A stretch of DNA of 64,000 nt. Origin: UBA6055 sp965203755 (GTDB lineage Bacteria; Chloroflexota; Anaerolineae; Aggregatilineales; Phototrophicaceae). The translations under genes and the position numbers were made by a program. Under the pieces are notes generated by a model. That model saw only the letters and a program-made list of their open reading frames with translations, had not been told where the DNA came from and did no database searches. The stretch lies in assembly GCA_965203755.1 (NCBI GenBank), contig OZ241910.1, positions 1,612,001 through 1,676,000 on the forward strand. The letters are read 5' to 3'. Positions 40,091 to 48,986 of this stretch are shown piece after piece. Each line of letters starts with the position of its first letter. Positions within the stretch are counted from its first letter, which is position 1.

Positions 40091-40660
40091 GCCTGGCTGA
40101 CGCCACCAGCGCGCCAGTGACAGGTGCAGCAGGCTGCCGGGCGCCAGCCATGGGACAGGCTTGTCCAATCCAACATAACGCAGTCGAAATTTTCTGCGCG
40201 AGTCGGGGTCTTCATAGTAATAGTAGGCTGATTTCTCCCTTTGCTGCAAGCGCAGTCCATACATCGGCCGCCAGAACTCGTGCGCGTAATCAGGCAAGCC
40301 TGTCCATTCGCTGATATAGGCGCTGCCTGCTTCGGTATAGCGCGGGAGCCCAGCAAAGAGCCGCGACTTGTGCGTCGGCTGAATTTGAAGGCTGTCTAGG
40401 AGAAAGCGGCGCGCATTCGGCAAACTGCCCAAGCGATTCTGGCGCATAACCTGCATATCTTCGGTGTGCGGCTTTCTCATTTCAGACTTGGGCACGAGGG
40501 AACACTCCCAAATGTCTCCAACAGCAAATGGCGTGTTATCCGGCTGATTGTTTCCTGCGGGCGTTAACAGACGTATCTTGTCATTGCCGCCCAGCGTCAA
40601 GCCGCCCAGGCAAAGCCCGGTGTACATCCGCGTCTTGCATACAACTAAAACATGCGTCAT
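40043..40660 (-). CDS. DuOB-like (dual OB-fold) protein next to DUF488 genes
   Basis: 205 residues, mostly beta. The N-terminal THVLVVCKTRMYTGLCLGGL, NDKIRLLTPAGNN and FAVGDIWECSLVPK resemble the dual-OB-containing domain described in prokaryotic conflict systems; this is a tentative match from memory of the family. The second half (AYYYYEDPDSRRKFRLRYVG, LAPGSLLHLSLARWW, YLQLSGWFL) would be the second barrel. OB folds bind nucleic acids or nucleotides. The ATG overlaps the upstream DUF488 stop as ATGA, so expression is coupled. No catalytic motif is apparent. Confidence 0.6.
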   Translation of the reverse strand: MTHVLVVCKTRMYTGLCLGGLTLGGNDKIRLLTPAGNNQPDNTPFAVGDIWECSLVPKSEMRKPHTEDMQVMRQNRLGSLPNARRFLLDSLQIQPTHKSRLFAGLPRYTEAGSAYISEWTGLPDYAHEFWRPMYGLRLQQREKSAYYYYEDPDSRRKFRLRYVGLDKPVPWLAPGSLLHLSLARWWRQPGIKEERCYLQLSGWFL

Positions 40661-41220
40661 AGCAAAAGCTCCTGTTTGGCGAGAATATGCTCTACTTTCA
40701 CCCCCAGCTGGCGCTTCATCTCGGCGGCTGCCAGACTGCGATGACAAGCGAGAGGCTCGCCTTCGACGCAAAACAGCGCCGGCCGCGCCAAAAATCGCCC
40801 TTCTGGACAGCCGGCCAACCCCCGCGCCTGCGCTAATGCGGCCGCGGCATAAAATTTGCGCTCTGGCTTGCGTTTGTATAAGCGCAAAATATCGCGCTTG
40901 TACTCCCGTACATATTCCTTGCAGAGAAGCTGTCGGTCACTGCGCCGCGCTAAATGCTGCTGCTGATCAGCTTGCTCTTGCAAGCCGCGAATCCGCGGCG
41001 TGGGCGCAAGCTCCTTCAAATGCGCGTAGCCGATGCCCATTTCCTTCAGCTTCGCTTGCAGGTAACTGCTGTTCACGAATTTATATTTGGGGCCGCGCAT
41101 GCCGCGCCGCGCCCGAATGTCGATAAAGAGGTCAATCTCATGGTCTTTGAGCGCCGTAAAAAACGCGGCTTCGGTGAATCCATAGACGCCGATGGTAAAT
41201 ATCGTTAGGTGTTTGTTCAT
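40657..41220 (-). CDS. DUF488 family protein (second of tandem pair)
   Basis: 187 residues. The N-terminal FTIGVYGFTEAAFFTALKDH and LFIDIRARRG are the DUF488 opening. The family's C-terminal signature is C151-x-E153...C159-H160-R161 (FCVEGEPLACHRS). Compared with the upstream DUF488 protein it has a longer, basic middle (ARRSDRQLLCKEYVREYKRD). The biochemical role of DUF488 is not established; conserved Cys/His/Arg suggest an enzyme acting on phosphorylated or nucleic-acid substrates, which is inference. Start at ATG 41220 (shares a base with the preceding TGA; TTG 41223 also possible). A truncated copy lies at 39481-39749. Confidence 0.8.
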   Translation of the reverse strand: MNKHLTIFTIGVYGFTEAAFFTALKDHEIDLFIDIRARRGMRGPKYKFVNSSYLQAKLKEMGIGYAHLKELAPTPRIRGLQEQADQQQHLARRSDRQLLCKEYVREYKRDILRLYKRKPERKFYAAAALAQARGLAGCPEGRFLARPALFCVEGEPLACHRSLAAAEMKRQLGVKVEHILAKQELLL

Positions 41221-41732
41221 CAAAACAAGGACTCTTGATACATCATATCGGGCAGTTCCGCCTGCGGCTTCCCTTTCCCGTCCTTATCAATATGAACGAC
41301 CGAGATGCCATCATCGGCAAGCGTCTTGCCGATAACATAGCTTCGATGACAGTTTTGCGGTTCAAGCTCACTGCACATAAGCACAACTCGATACCCCTCC
41401 AACAGCCCGTTCTGCAAACGCGAAACGCCCGCCTTATAAAAATCTTTGGTCTCGCATTTTTTGGGGTCTAACAAGTCTTTCTTTCTGGCGGGACTGTAAC
41501 TGTAACAGTCGGGATCATCAGGTCGACCGCCCAAGGTATCGCCCATGAATACATAACGTATATCGTCGTTCTTTAGCATTTCAGATAAATTGGGTCTGTC
41601 AAAATCCGTATAGTACGACGAATAGGGCGACGAGCGAACATCTACCAGAATCTCGATCTGGTATTGCTTCAGCAGCGCGGCGAATTCCGCTATGGTGCGC
41701 CCGCCATAGCCAATCGTGAAAATTTCGCTCAT
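41220..41732 (-). CDS. DUF488 family protein (first of tandem pair)
   Basis: 170 residues. IFTIGYGGRTIAEFAALLKQ (4-23), LVDVRSSPYSSYYTDFDRP (29-47) and LMCSELEPQNCHRSYVIG (118-135) are the standard DUF488 motifs, with C120, E122, C128, H129 and R130 conserved. ATG 41732 follows AGGAG, which overlaps the stop region of sppA, 9 bp upstream. The next gene overlaps it by one base. A four-gene unit (DUF488, DUF488, DuOB-like, coiled-coil membrane protein) is likely, possibly driven from the sppA promoter. Confidence 0.85.
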   Translation of the reverse strand: MSEIFTIGYGGRTIAEFAALLKQYQIEILVDVRSSPYSSYYTDFDRPNLSEMLKNDDIRYVFMGDTLGGRPDDPDCYSYSPARKKDLLDPKKCETKDFYKAGVSRLQNGLLEGYRVVLMCSELEPQNCHRSYVIGKTLADDGISVVHIDKDGKGKPQAELPDMMYQESLF

Positions 41733-41741
41733 CAATGACTC

Positions 41742-43415
41742 CTAGCGAATCCGCCAGTCAAAGGGGATGATAAACTGCGCCCGCCCGGTCATCATCTCGA
41801 TATTGTCCACCACATACTTTGCCAGGGTAGCCGGATTCTTTTCCGCCAGCTGGACGCCGATGGGCTTCCCCTTGCCGCGGATGAGCGCCGACGGGGCTGT
41901 CGGCGGCAGATTCGCCAGTTCGCGGGCTTTGCCGAGGGCGCTGTGCAAACTGCCGATTTCATCCACCAGACCGTTGTTCAGCGCCTGCTCGCCAGTAAAG
42001 ACCCGCCCGCCGCCGATGGCGTCAATGTCGGCTTTGGTTTGGCCGCGGCTTTCAGCCACCCGCGCCAGAAACCGATCATAGATATGTTCAATGCCGCTGC
42101 GGAGCATCTCGCGCTGGGCGTCGCTGAATTGGCTCTCGCCAGCGACAATGTCAGCGTTGTCGCCGCGCAGATAGGAAACAGCGTTAAAGCGCAGCTTCTT
42201 GAGCAAATCACTGTTGACCAATTTGCCCATAATCACCCCAATCGAGCCGGTGATGGTGCCCGCTTGAGCCACAATCCAGCTTGCCGGGGTGGCGATGTAA
42301 TACCCGCCAGAGGCGGCCACACCGCCCATAAACACCACCAGCGGCCGCGATTGGGCAAATTCCTCCAATGCCGACGCCATAGATTCAGAAGCCGTCGCCG
42401 ACCCGCCGCCGCTGTCAATATAAAGCGCCAAAGCGCCGCAGTCCGGGTCCTGCATCAGGCTGCGTACCTGCTGATTGAGGGTGACATCTCCCAGCCGCTC
42501 GCCGCCGGCAAAGGGAACTGGAATCGGCAAATCGTTCGGCGGGCTGGCGCTTTCGCCATCCACAATCATGCCGCCGGCGTAAATCACGCCGACATACTTT
42601 TGGGTGAAATCACGCGCCGGCAGATAAATCTGCTGATTGGCTTCTTCCCACATCGTCATCTTGGTGATGCCGAGATATTCAACCAGGCGCTCCTCGTTCA
42701 TAATCCCGTCGATATAGCCTTTGTCGAGGGCCTCCTCGCCCAGATGAACCGCCTGGTCAATCATGGTCTTGACCGCGTCCGCTTTCATCTTGCGGGTAGC
42801 GGCAATGCCGTCCACAATCATGTCAAAGGTCGAATCGAGCAGCCAGTTGATCTGTTCGCGCCCTTCCGGGGAGGGTTCGGTGCGGGTGAGCGCGTCGGCG
42901 GCGCCTTTGTAGGGCGAAATGGCGACCGCGTCAAATTGCAGTCCGACCGCTTCCAGCCCGGCTTTCAAGAACACCTGCTGACTGAACAAGCCCGATGTTT
43001 CCAGCATGCCGCCGGGCGGCAGCAGGATCTCGTCGCCGGCGCTGGCGACATAATAATCCAACGTGCGATAGCCGGGCGCATAGCTCAAGACGCGTTTGCC
43101 TTTTTCGCGCAGGCGGGCGATGGCGTCGCGCATCGTTTGCAAGTCGGCCATGCTGGCGGATATGCCCCGAAAATACAGGACGGCCCCAATCGGCCGCGGG
43201 TCGGCGCCAATTCGCTCCAGGGCATCGACAAACTCCAGCAGACTCATCGGCGGCGGCCCCAAGACCTGTCGCTGAATAAAGCTGCGCTCGGCGGGTACGG
43301 GCGGAAATTGAGAAGGGACCTTGATCATCACATAATCAATCGCCTTGTGCCGCTGCCGCTGCATATTGTGCAGGCTGACGCTGACCTGCTGGAACAGTCG
43401 CTTGGTTTTGGACAT
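41742..43415 (-). CDS. sppA: Signal peptide peptidase SppA, 67K type
   Basis: 557 residues with two SppA-like halves. The enzyme degrades cleaved signal peptides in the membrane. The catalytic lysine is in the N-terminal half (AISPYKGAADAL, Lys170) and the nucleophilic serine in the C-terminal half (MGGVAASGGYYIATPA, Ser369), the dyad arrangement of the long form. GTITGSIGVIMG follows the serine as in all members. No obvious N-terminal transmembrane helix is visible, only an amphipathic basic region; membrane attachment may be peripheral. GAGGAG precedes the ATG. Confidence 0.93.
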   Translation of the reverse strand: MSKTKRLFQQVSVSLHNMQRQRHKAIDYVMIKVPSQFPPVPAERSFIQRQVLGPPPMSLLEFVDALERIGADPRPIGAVLYFRGISASMADLQTMRDAIARLREKGKRVLSYAPGYRTLDYYVASAGDEILLPPGGMLETSGLFSQQVFLKAGLEAVGLQFDAVAISPYKGAADALTRTEPSPEGREQINWLLDSTFDMIVDGIAATRKMKADAVKTMIDQAVHLGEEALDKGYIDGIMNEERLVEYLGITKMTMWEEANQQIYLPARDFTQKYVGVIYAGGMIVDGESASPPNDLPIPVPFAGGERLGDVTLNQQVRSLMQDPDCGALALYIDSGGGSATASESMASALEEFAQSRPLVVFMGGVAASGGYYIATPASWIVAQAGTITGSIGVIMGKLVNSDLLKKLRFNAVSYLRGDNADIVAGESQFSDAQREMLRSGIEHIYDRFLARVAESRGQTKADIDAIGGGRVFTGEQALNNGLVDEIGSLHSALGKARELANLPPTAPSALIRGKGKPIGVQLAEKNPATLAKYVVDNIEMMTGRAQFIIPFDWRIR

Positions 43416-43457
43416 AATGCTGTTCTCCTCATTTATTCTGCATACGACTCAAGACAT

Positions 43458-44741
43458 TCAAGGGTTGCGCTGCTCGCCGGGCATATACTCAACCGCGCCG
43501 ATGTCACAGCCGGCGCCTTGCGGTCTTGCCGTACCCACCTGATCGGCATCTGGGCAGTATTTGTCATCAGCGACATCAACCGCCGGGCTGCCTGCCATGA
43601 GCGGATAATGCGCCGTCGAGCCGTCCTTTGGCTCAACCAGCGCACCGAGCATCGGGTCGCCGCTGAATGCCGGTGAACAAGAGCCGTCTTCAATGAGATT
43701 GCCGATATTTTCAGCAAGTCGGCCGAAGCAGCCGCCGCCGGCGATGATGCTGTTGTACAGATTGACCTCGGCGCTGGCGCTCATATAAATCCCGCCACCC
43801 TGGTTGGCTATATTATTCGTCAGGGTAACGTGAGTGAGGGCAGCTGGATCATCCCCATCCACATAGACTGCGCCGCCATTCCAACCAGCCGTGTTGTCGC
43901 TGAAGCTGCTATTGCTGATGCTTGTCTTCCCAAACCAGTCGTGGATCGCGCCGCCATTCTGCCCGGCCGAGTTGTCATTGAAACTGCTGTCGCTGATGGT
44001 CACCGTTCCTGTCTTGATGCTGATCGCGCCGCCATATTCGCCGGCCGCGTTGCGACTGAAGCTGCTGTTGCTGATAGTGATCCTCCCGCCCCAGTTATTG
44101 AGGATAGCGCCGCCATCCTCAGCCGTGTTGTCGCTGAAGCCGCTGTCGATGATGAGAAGCGTTCCATCATAGTTGCTGATCGCGCCGCCAAGAGTAGCGG
44201 CCCGGTTGTCGCTGAAGCTGCTATTGCTGATGGTGATGTCTCCAATGTTGTAGATCGCGCCGCCATATTCGTCGGACACGTTATGACTGAAGCTGCTGCT
44301 GCTGATGGTTAGCCTTCCCTCATTATAGATCGCGCCGCCGAGAGCATCATCCCCTTCCATGATGAGATGAGAACCTATGTATCTCCCCATGCTCCTGGTC
44401 AGGGTCAAATTATGGATTGCGACCGCGCTGCCTTTTTCTATGTAGAAGATACGATAGCGATTGTTCCCGTTTATCGTATATCCCTTGCCATTAATGGTCA
44501 TATCGGAGGTGATTTTGGGAAGATCCCATTGAAGCCCGGTGTTCGCTGACAATGTAATCGTATCGGCGCCCTCGCCGGCCGGGCACCCTCCCACAGCTTG
44601 GTCCCGGTTGGCGGCAGTGATGGCATCCGCCAGACTGCAAGCCCCGCCGACGGCGATGTCGGCGGCATCAACCGGCGATGCCAGCAGAAACAGGGCCAAT
44701 GCAGTCGAAATAGATATGAACAAAGTAATGAACGCTTTCAT
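43458..44741 (-). CDS. Secreted beta-helix protein with repeated SSFSDN units
   Basis: 427 residues. ATG 44741 follows AGGAG and starts a signal peptide (KAFITLFISISTALALFLLA, cleavage near PVDAAD). CSLADAITAANRD near the N-terminus is the opening typical of CSLREAI-type surface proteins. Eight or so repeats of about 24 residues follow (ISNSSFSDNTA...GGAIYN), the right-handed parallel beta-helix pattern of polymorphic outer-membrane-like proteins. The C-terminus GDPMLGALVEPKDG, HYPLMAGSPAVDVAD and PQGAGCDIGAVEY is the standard end of this group. The DNA shows the matching 72-bp repeats. Likely cell-surface adhesin or glycan-binding protein; ligand unknown. Confidence 0.82.
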   Translation of the reverse strand: MKAFITLFISISTALALFLLASPVDAADIAVGGACSLADAITAANRDQAVGGCPAGEGADTITLSANTGLQWDLPKITSDMTINGKGYTINGNNRYRIFYIEKGSAVAIHNLTLTRSMGRYIGSHLIMEGDDALGGAIYNEGRLTISSSSFSHNVSDEYGGAIYNIGDITISNSSFSDNRAATLGGAISNYDGTLLIIDSGFSDNTAEDGGAILNNWGGRITISNSSFSRNAAGEYGGAISIKTGTVTISDSSFNDNSAGQNGGAIHDWFGKTSISNSSFSDNTAGWNGGAVYVDGDDPAALTHVTLTNNIANQGGGIYMSASAEVNLYNSIIAGGGCFGRLAENIGNLIEDGSCSPAFSGDPMLGALVEPKDGSTAHYPLMAGSPAVDVADDKYCPDADQVGTARPQGAGCDIGAVEYMPGEQRNP

Positions 44742-44786
44742 GCCAAGCTCCTGATAATCGGACATGGCGTACAAAAGTCAAAATAG

Positions 44787-45731
44787 TCAAATCCGGTCGC
44801 CGAGCCGCTGAATATGCACAATCGTCTGCGCGATGCCATCAGCCAGAGGCGTCTCATAGACCGTATCGAAGTTCGCCTTGAGCGCGCGGTCATCAAAGCC
44901 GGCCGGGAAGGGCAGAGGATTGTCGGCCACAGTGATTTGGGCATCGGGCAGGATCGCCTTGGCGGTGTCCACAAAATGCGACACGGCGGCCGGCGGCTGT
45001 CCCATGTTGAAGCCGTAAGCGCCGCCCAGCGGCTCTTCGGCCGCCAGAATAAACTGCCGCGCTGCATCGGGCGCAAAATGAAACTGCATCACACCACTAA
45101 AGCCAATCGTATAGGGCTGCCCTTTGACGGCCGCCACCAGCGCATGAGTCGGTTCGCTGGTCATGCCCTGGTCGCGCCCGACCCCGTACACCGTATAGGG
45201 ACGCAGGCATGTGCTGGAAATGCCGCAGTCGTCGAAATAAACCCGCGCTGTCTGCTCATTGCACACCTTGTAAGCGCCGTACAGGGTGCGCGGGGCTTGC
45301 GGCGCGTCATTGGCGATCAAGCCAGGCGGATAATCCTGCGGCGGGCCATAGACGCCAATCGACGAGGCATAGGCGATATGCTGGATGCCATGCCCGCGGG
45401 CGGCTTCAAACACGTTGACCGTGCCGGTCACGTTGACCTCGGCGCCCAGCGCCGGGTTGGCGCGGCACATCGGCACCTGCAAGGCCGCCAGATGAATGAC
45501 GTGCGTGATGCCGTGTTCGGCAAAGACGGCTTTGACCGCCGCCGTGTCGCGCAGATCGCCCGGCGCAAAGACAATCTGCCGCTGCTCTTCAGCCGACATC
45601 AGCCAGTCGAGGCGATGACGGTCGCCGCTCTGGTCAAAATTGACGGCCTTTTTGCCGCTTTGCGTCAGGTAATACAGCGCCCAGGCGCCAATGCAGCCCA
45701 TGCCGCCGGTCACAAGATAAGTATTCCCCAT
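44787..45731 (-). CDS. NAD-dependent epimerase/dehydratase (extended SDR family)
   Basis: 314 residues. The Rossmann motif TGGMGCIGAWALYYL is at 8-22. The catalytic YxxxK is TLYGAYKVCNEQ near 150 (Y and K present), and the upstream serine is in YASSIGVYG. GDLRDTAAVKAVF and VIHLAALQVP are standard extended-SDR features. Such enzymes modify nucleotide sugars or related substrates; the exact one is unknown. The gene starts 2 bp after the stop of the FAH-family gene, so they form an operon, suggesting sugar-acid or uronate breakdown rather than cell-wall synthesis, which is inference. Confidence 0.9.
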   Translation of the reverse strand: MGNTYLVTGGMGCIGAWALYYLTQSGKKAVNFDQSGDRHRLDWLMSAEEQRQIVFAPGDLRDTAAVKAVFAEHGITHVIHLAALQVPMCRANPALGAEVNVTGTVNVFEAARGHGIQHIAYASSIGVYGPPQDYPPGLIANDAPQAPRTLYGAYKVCNEQTARVYFDDCGISSTCLRPYTVYGVGRDQGMTSEPTHALVAAVKGQPYTIGFSGVMQFHFAPDAARQFILAAEEPLGGAYGFNMGQPPAAVSHFVDTAKAILPDAQITVADNPLPFPAGFDDRALKANFDTVYETPLADGIAQTIVHIQRLGDRI

Positions 45732-45733
45732 GA

Positions 45734-46609
45734 TTAAGCCTCAATCATCCGGTTGACCAACCGGCCCAAACCTTCCACTTCCACTGCATATTCATCGCCG
45801 GGCTTCATCCACTGCCGCGGCTTCATCCCTAGAATCACGCCTTCAGGAGTGCCGGTGCTGATGACATCGCCGGGGTTGAGGGTCATAACCTGACTGGCAT
45901 AAGCGATGATCTCGGCAACGGTGAAAATCATGTCAGCAGTGCTGCTGTCCTGACGCAGTTCGCCATTCATCCAGCCTTTGATGGACAGATTTTGCGGGTC
46001 GGGGATGTCATCAGCAGTCACGACATACGGCCCCAGCGGCAGAAATTTGTCGATGGTTTTGCCCAGCAGCCATTGACCGCTTCGCATCTGCAAATCGCGT
46101 TCGCTAAGGTCGTTCATATTGCAGTACCCCAAGACATAATCAAGCGCCTCATCCGCTGTGACGTTCCGCGCGGTTCTGCCCATCACCGCGCCCAGTTCCG
46201 ATTCATAATCGACCGCGCGCCAGTCGGCTTGCAGCGGGATGTCTTCGTTCGGGGCGGCGATGGCGTTGCTGAACTTGCTGAACAGCACCGGATATTCGGG
46301 CGCGTCCATGCCGGATTCGGCCGCGTGCTTGCGATAATTCAAGCCGACGCACAGTATCTTGCCCGGGTTCGGCGCCACTGGCGCATACCTCAAATCGGCT
46401 TCGTCGAGATACAGGGCATCGTCATCGGCTTTGTCCGCCAAGTCGGCCAAGGTCGGCAGCGCCTCAAGCCCCTGGGCATACACCGCATCTGGCGTCGCCG
46501 GACAGTTGGCGCCGCTTGCCGCGGCGGCTTTGGCCACATCCAAAATACCGCGCTCGGTCTTGATGCCCAGTTGAACGCTGTCGTCTGAATAATAAGCTGT
46601 AAGAATCAT
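45734..46609 (-). CDS. Fumarylacetoacetate hydrolase family protein
   Basis: 291 residues. FAH-fold enzymes hydrolyse or hydrate 2-oxo acids using a divalent metal. LCVGLNYRKHAAESGM near 85-100 carries the catalytic histidine region; PVLFSKFSNAIAAPNEDIPL, YESELGAVMGRTARNV (Glu ligands) and YCNMNDLSERDLQMRSGQW are family motifs, and GDVISTGTPEGVILGMKPRQWMKPGD is the C-terminal signature. ATG 46609 follows AAGGA; the frame extends to 46630. It overlaps transcriptionally with the downstream epimerase. Candidates include 2-keto-3-deoxy-sugar-acid hydratases or acylpyruvases; the sequence alone does not decide. Confidence 0.92.
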   Translation of the reverse strand: MILTAYYSDDSVQLGIKTERGILDVAKAAAASGANCPATPDAVYAQGLEALPTLADLADKADDDALYLDEADLRYAPVAPNPGKILCVGLNYRKHAAESGMDAPEYPVLFSKFSNAIAAPNEDIPLQADWRAVDYESELGAVMGRTARNVTADEALDYVLGYCNMNDLSERDLQMRSGQWLLGKTIDKFLPLGPYVVTADDIPDPQNLSIKGWMNGELRQDSSTADMIFTVAEIIAYASQVMTLNPGDVISTGTPEGVILGMKPRQWMKPGDEYAVEVEGLGRLVNRMIEA

Positions 46610-46693
46610 GGCTGTCCTTTTTCGGTTCAATCCGCATACCTTGATTTTACCGCTATTTCGCGGGGAATGGCAAAACCCGTTCCCCCGGCGGCG

Positions 46694-47512
46694 CTAATCC
46701 GCCCCCGCTTTCATCTCAAGGCCTTCTTTTGCTTCCTCATGCCAGCCAGGGCGCTCCTCATCGAATTTCAGCACGCGGAAAAATTCGGCATAGTCGACGC
46801 CGACCAGCCGGCCGTTCTCGCGGCTCCATTGCATGACCGACTTTTTGGCGCCGTTCTCAAAGGCTTCGCCGGCGCCCAACTGCGAAACATGGGCGCTCAA
46901 GGCGGCCAGCTTCAGGTCTATCGCGCCGCTGATGTCGCGGTAGTGCGTCGGTTCAAGCGACAGGTTCAGGTACAACTCGCCTATCTGATGCGGTTCATAG
47001 CCGGCCGCCAGCAGTTCGGGGAAAATCGGGCGGGTTTCGGCGCTGGGGAACGCGGCGTACAGGGTCGCTTCGCCGGCGGCGCGGTGATCGGGATGGTTGA
47101 TGTACTGATTGCGAACAAAATAGGTGCTTGGGTCCTGGCAGACCACGCGGTAAGCCTTCGTTTCGCGGATGATGCGGGTGATGTCGCGCCGCAGTTCAAG
47201 CGAGGCTTGCAGCGTGCCGTCCGGATAATCAAGGAAACGGACATCGCTCACGCCGACTTTGGCCGCCGCCGCCAGCTGCTCGTCGCGGCGCATGGCGATA
47301 ATCTGCCGGCGGCTTAAACTCGGGTCGTTGCTGCCGGCGCCGCCATCGGTGACGATGACGTAGGTTACCGTGGCGCCTTCGTCCCGAATCCACTTGGCGA
47401 CGCTGCCGGCGACGCCAAATTCGATGTCATCGTGATGGGCGGCGCTGACGACAATATGATAAGGCGCGCCGCGTCGCGGTATCGCTTGCAGTTGGGCAGT
47501 ATCAACAGCCAT
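46694..47512 (-). CDS. PIG-L family deacetylase
   Basis: 272 residues. Zinc-dependent N-deacetylase of the LmbE/BshB family. The metal-binding motif appears as VVSAAHHDDIEFGVAG near 21-36 (family AHPDDE; here AHHDD, with the following I-E), and the second site as YINHPDHRAAGEATLYAAF near 136-154 (HPDH). Substrates in the family are N-acetylglucosamine-containing thiols, lipids or antibiotics. The AHHDD variant keeps His and Asp. GAGG lies before the ATG. It runs in the same direction as the FAH/epimerase genes, 84 bp upstream of them. Confidence 0.9.
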   Translation of the reverse strand: MAVDTAQLQAIPRRGAPYHIVVSAAHHDDIEFGVAGSVAKWIRDEGATVTYVIVTDGGAGSNDPSLSRRQIIAMRRDEQLAAAAKVGVSDVRFLDYPDGTLQASLELRRDITRIIRETKAYRVVCQDPSTYFVRNQYINHPDHRAAGEATLYAAFPSAETRPIFPELLAAGYEPHQIGELYLNLSLEPTHYRDISGAIDLKLAALSAHVSQLGAGEAFENGAKKSVMQWSRENGRLVGVDYAEFFRVLKFDEERPGWHEEAKEGLEMKAGAD

Positions 47513-47728
47513 GGGTTGTCCTCGCTCTGTTTTGGATGAAACACAAACTGTTTGACGCGCTGGCTGGCGGGGTTTCTTACGAAGTCAGCCGCTTGCTAAA
47601 CTGTACTATATCGCATAAACTGTTGCCCAAACCATCCCTTGCTTAAAATTGCGATAATCCGCATTCCTATCTTTCCATGCCGGGTATATGATTGACTATT
47701 GCCATTCAATGAGCCGGGACTGCAAGCT

Positions 47729-48964
47729 ATGCCGCGCAATTCTCGCCTGTTCTGGTCGGTCGGCATCGGCCATCTGACGAACGACATCTTTGCCTCGATG
47801 GGGCCGGTGCTGCTGGCGTTTTTGGCGGCCGGCATCTTGCCCATGAGCAATATCCAAATCGGTTTGGCGGTTAGCCTGGCACAGCTGGCCGGCGCCTTGA
47901 CCCAACCTTTTTTCGGCATCCGCGCCGACCGCAGCGGCGGGCGCTGGATCGGCTCGCTGGGCTTGGCATTTCATGTCGGAATGTTCGCGCTGGCGGTGAC
48001 GCTGGCGGCGCTCACCCGACACTATTGGCTCATGTTCTTTCCTTTTGTGATTTCATCAGTCGGCAGCGGCGCCTTGCATCCAGTAGGAGCGCTCCATGCC
48101 GCCGAAGCCGACCCAAGACGCGCCGGCACCAACATGGCGCTCTTTTTTATGATGGGGCAGATTGGGCTGGCGCTGGGCCCAGCCGTCGCCGGCATTCTGC
48201 TGGATGCGGCCAATCCGAACATACTGGGGAATATGGCGCCGGCCGTCGGCGCGGCTCACTTCGGCAGACAGGGCAATGTAACCCCGATACTTGTCTTCGC
48301 GCTGGTGTCGATCCCCGGCATTCTGCTGATGGCGACCAGCATTCCAGCGCGTCATCGCCAGCGCCCCGAGCCAGACAAACGCAAAATCGACCAAGCAGAC
48401 ACCCGCCGCCAGCATTTCCCGGTGCGGGCATTCATAGTCTTGGGGCTGATGGTGATTCTGCGCGGGCTGGGGCAGCCGGGATCAGTGGCGTTTATACCGG
48501 TGCTGTTTGAGCGAAAGGGCTGGGATCCATCGGCATACGGCACGATCACCAGTTCATTCTGGATCGCCTCCGCCATTTCCGGGCTGGTATTCGGCCGTCT
48601 GGCTGACCAATTTGACCGCCGCAAGGTGATGATGTTCAGTATGCTAAGCTCGGCGCCGGCCTTTTTCCTGCTGCCTTGGTTTGACGGGGCGCTTGCTTTC
48701 GCGCTGGCGATTGCGGCCGGCGGCCTGTCGGGCGGAGCGCACAGCATCATTGTTGTCCTGGCGCAGGATTTGATTCCGATGCGAAAAGGCTTTGCATCGG
48801 GTGCGATTCTGGGCTTTATTTTTGGCACCGGCGCGGTCGGCAGCCTGATGATCGGCGCCGTCTCGGACCAGATTGGCCTGACAGCGACCTTCCAGATGGT
48901 GGCTTTTCTGATCGCCGCCGCCGGTATCCTAAGCCTGTTTCTGCCCCGCCAGACCAGCGAATGA
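47729..48964 (+). CDS. MFS transporter
   Basis: 411 residues with about twelve membrane helices. VGIGHLTNDIFASMGPVLLAFL at the N-terminus is typical of the fosmidomycin-resistance (Fsr)-like branch, and GIRADRSGGRWIG between helices 2 and 3 is the MFS loop motif. A second GRLADQFDRRKVM loop in the other half confirms the two-fold structure. Substrate unknown; export of a small compound is likely. ATG 47729 is chosen; a TTG at 47699 is in frame but no clear ribosome site supports either. The glycosyltransferase gene starts 22 bp downstream. Confidence 0.88.
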   Translation: MPRNSRLFWSVGIGHLTNDIFASMGPVLLAFLAAGILPMSNIQIGLAVSLAQLAGALTQPFFGIRADRSGGRWIGSLGLAFHVGMFALAVTLAALTRHYWLMFFPFVISSVGSGALHPVGALHAAEADPRRAGTNMALFFMMGQIGLALGPAVAGILLDAANPNILGNMAPAVGAAHFGRQGNVTPILVFALVSIPGILLMATSIPARHRQRPEPDKRKIDQADTRRQHFPVRAFIVLGLMVILRGLGQPGSVAFIPVLFERKGWDPSAYGTITSSFWIASAISGLVFGRLADQFDRRKVMMFSMLSSAPAFFLLPWFDGALAFALAIAAGGLSGGAHSIIVVLAQDLIPMRKGFASGAILGFIFGTGAVGSLMIGAVSDQIGLTATFQMVAFLIAAAGILSLFLPRQTSE

Positions 48965-48986
48965 ACTTCAGTAAAAACGCGATCCT

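Noticed and set aside
41943..43676. 577-codon plus-strand frame opposite sppA
   Set aside because: Shadow frame; sppA carries the catalytic Lys and Ser and has GAGGAG upstream.
43850..44400. Regular repeats that could suggest a CRISPR array
   Set aside because: They are in-frame 72-bp protein repeats encoding SSFSDN units, with no unique spacers.
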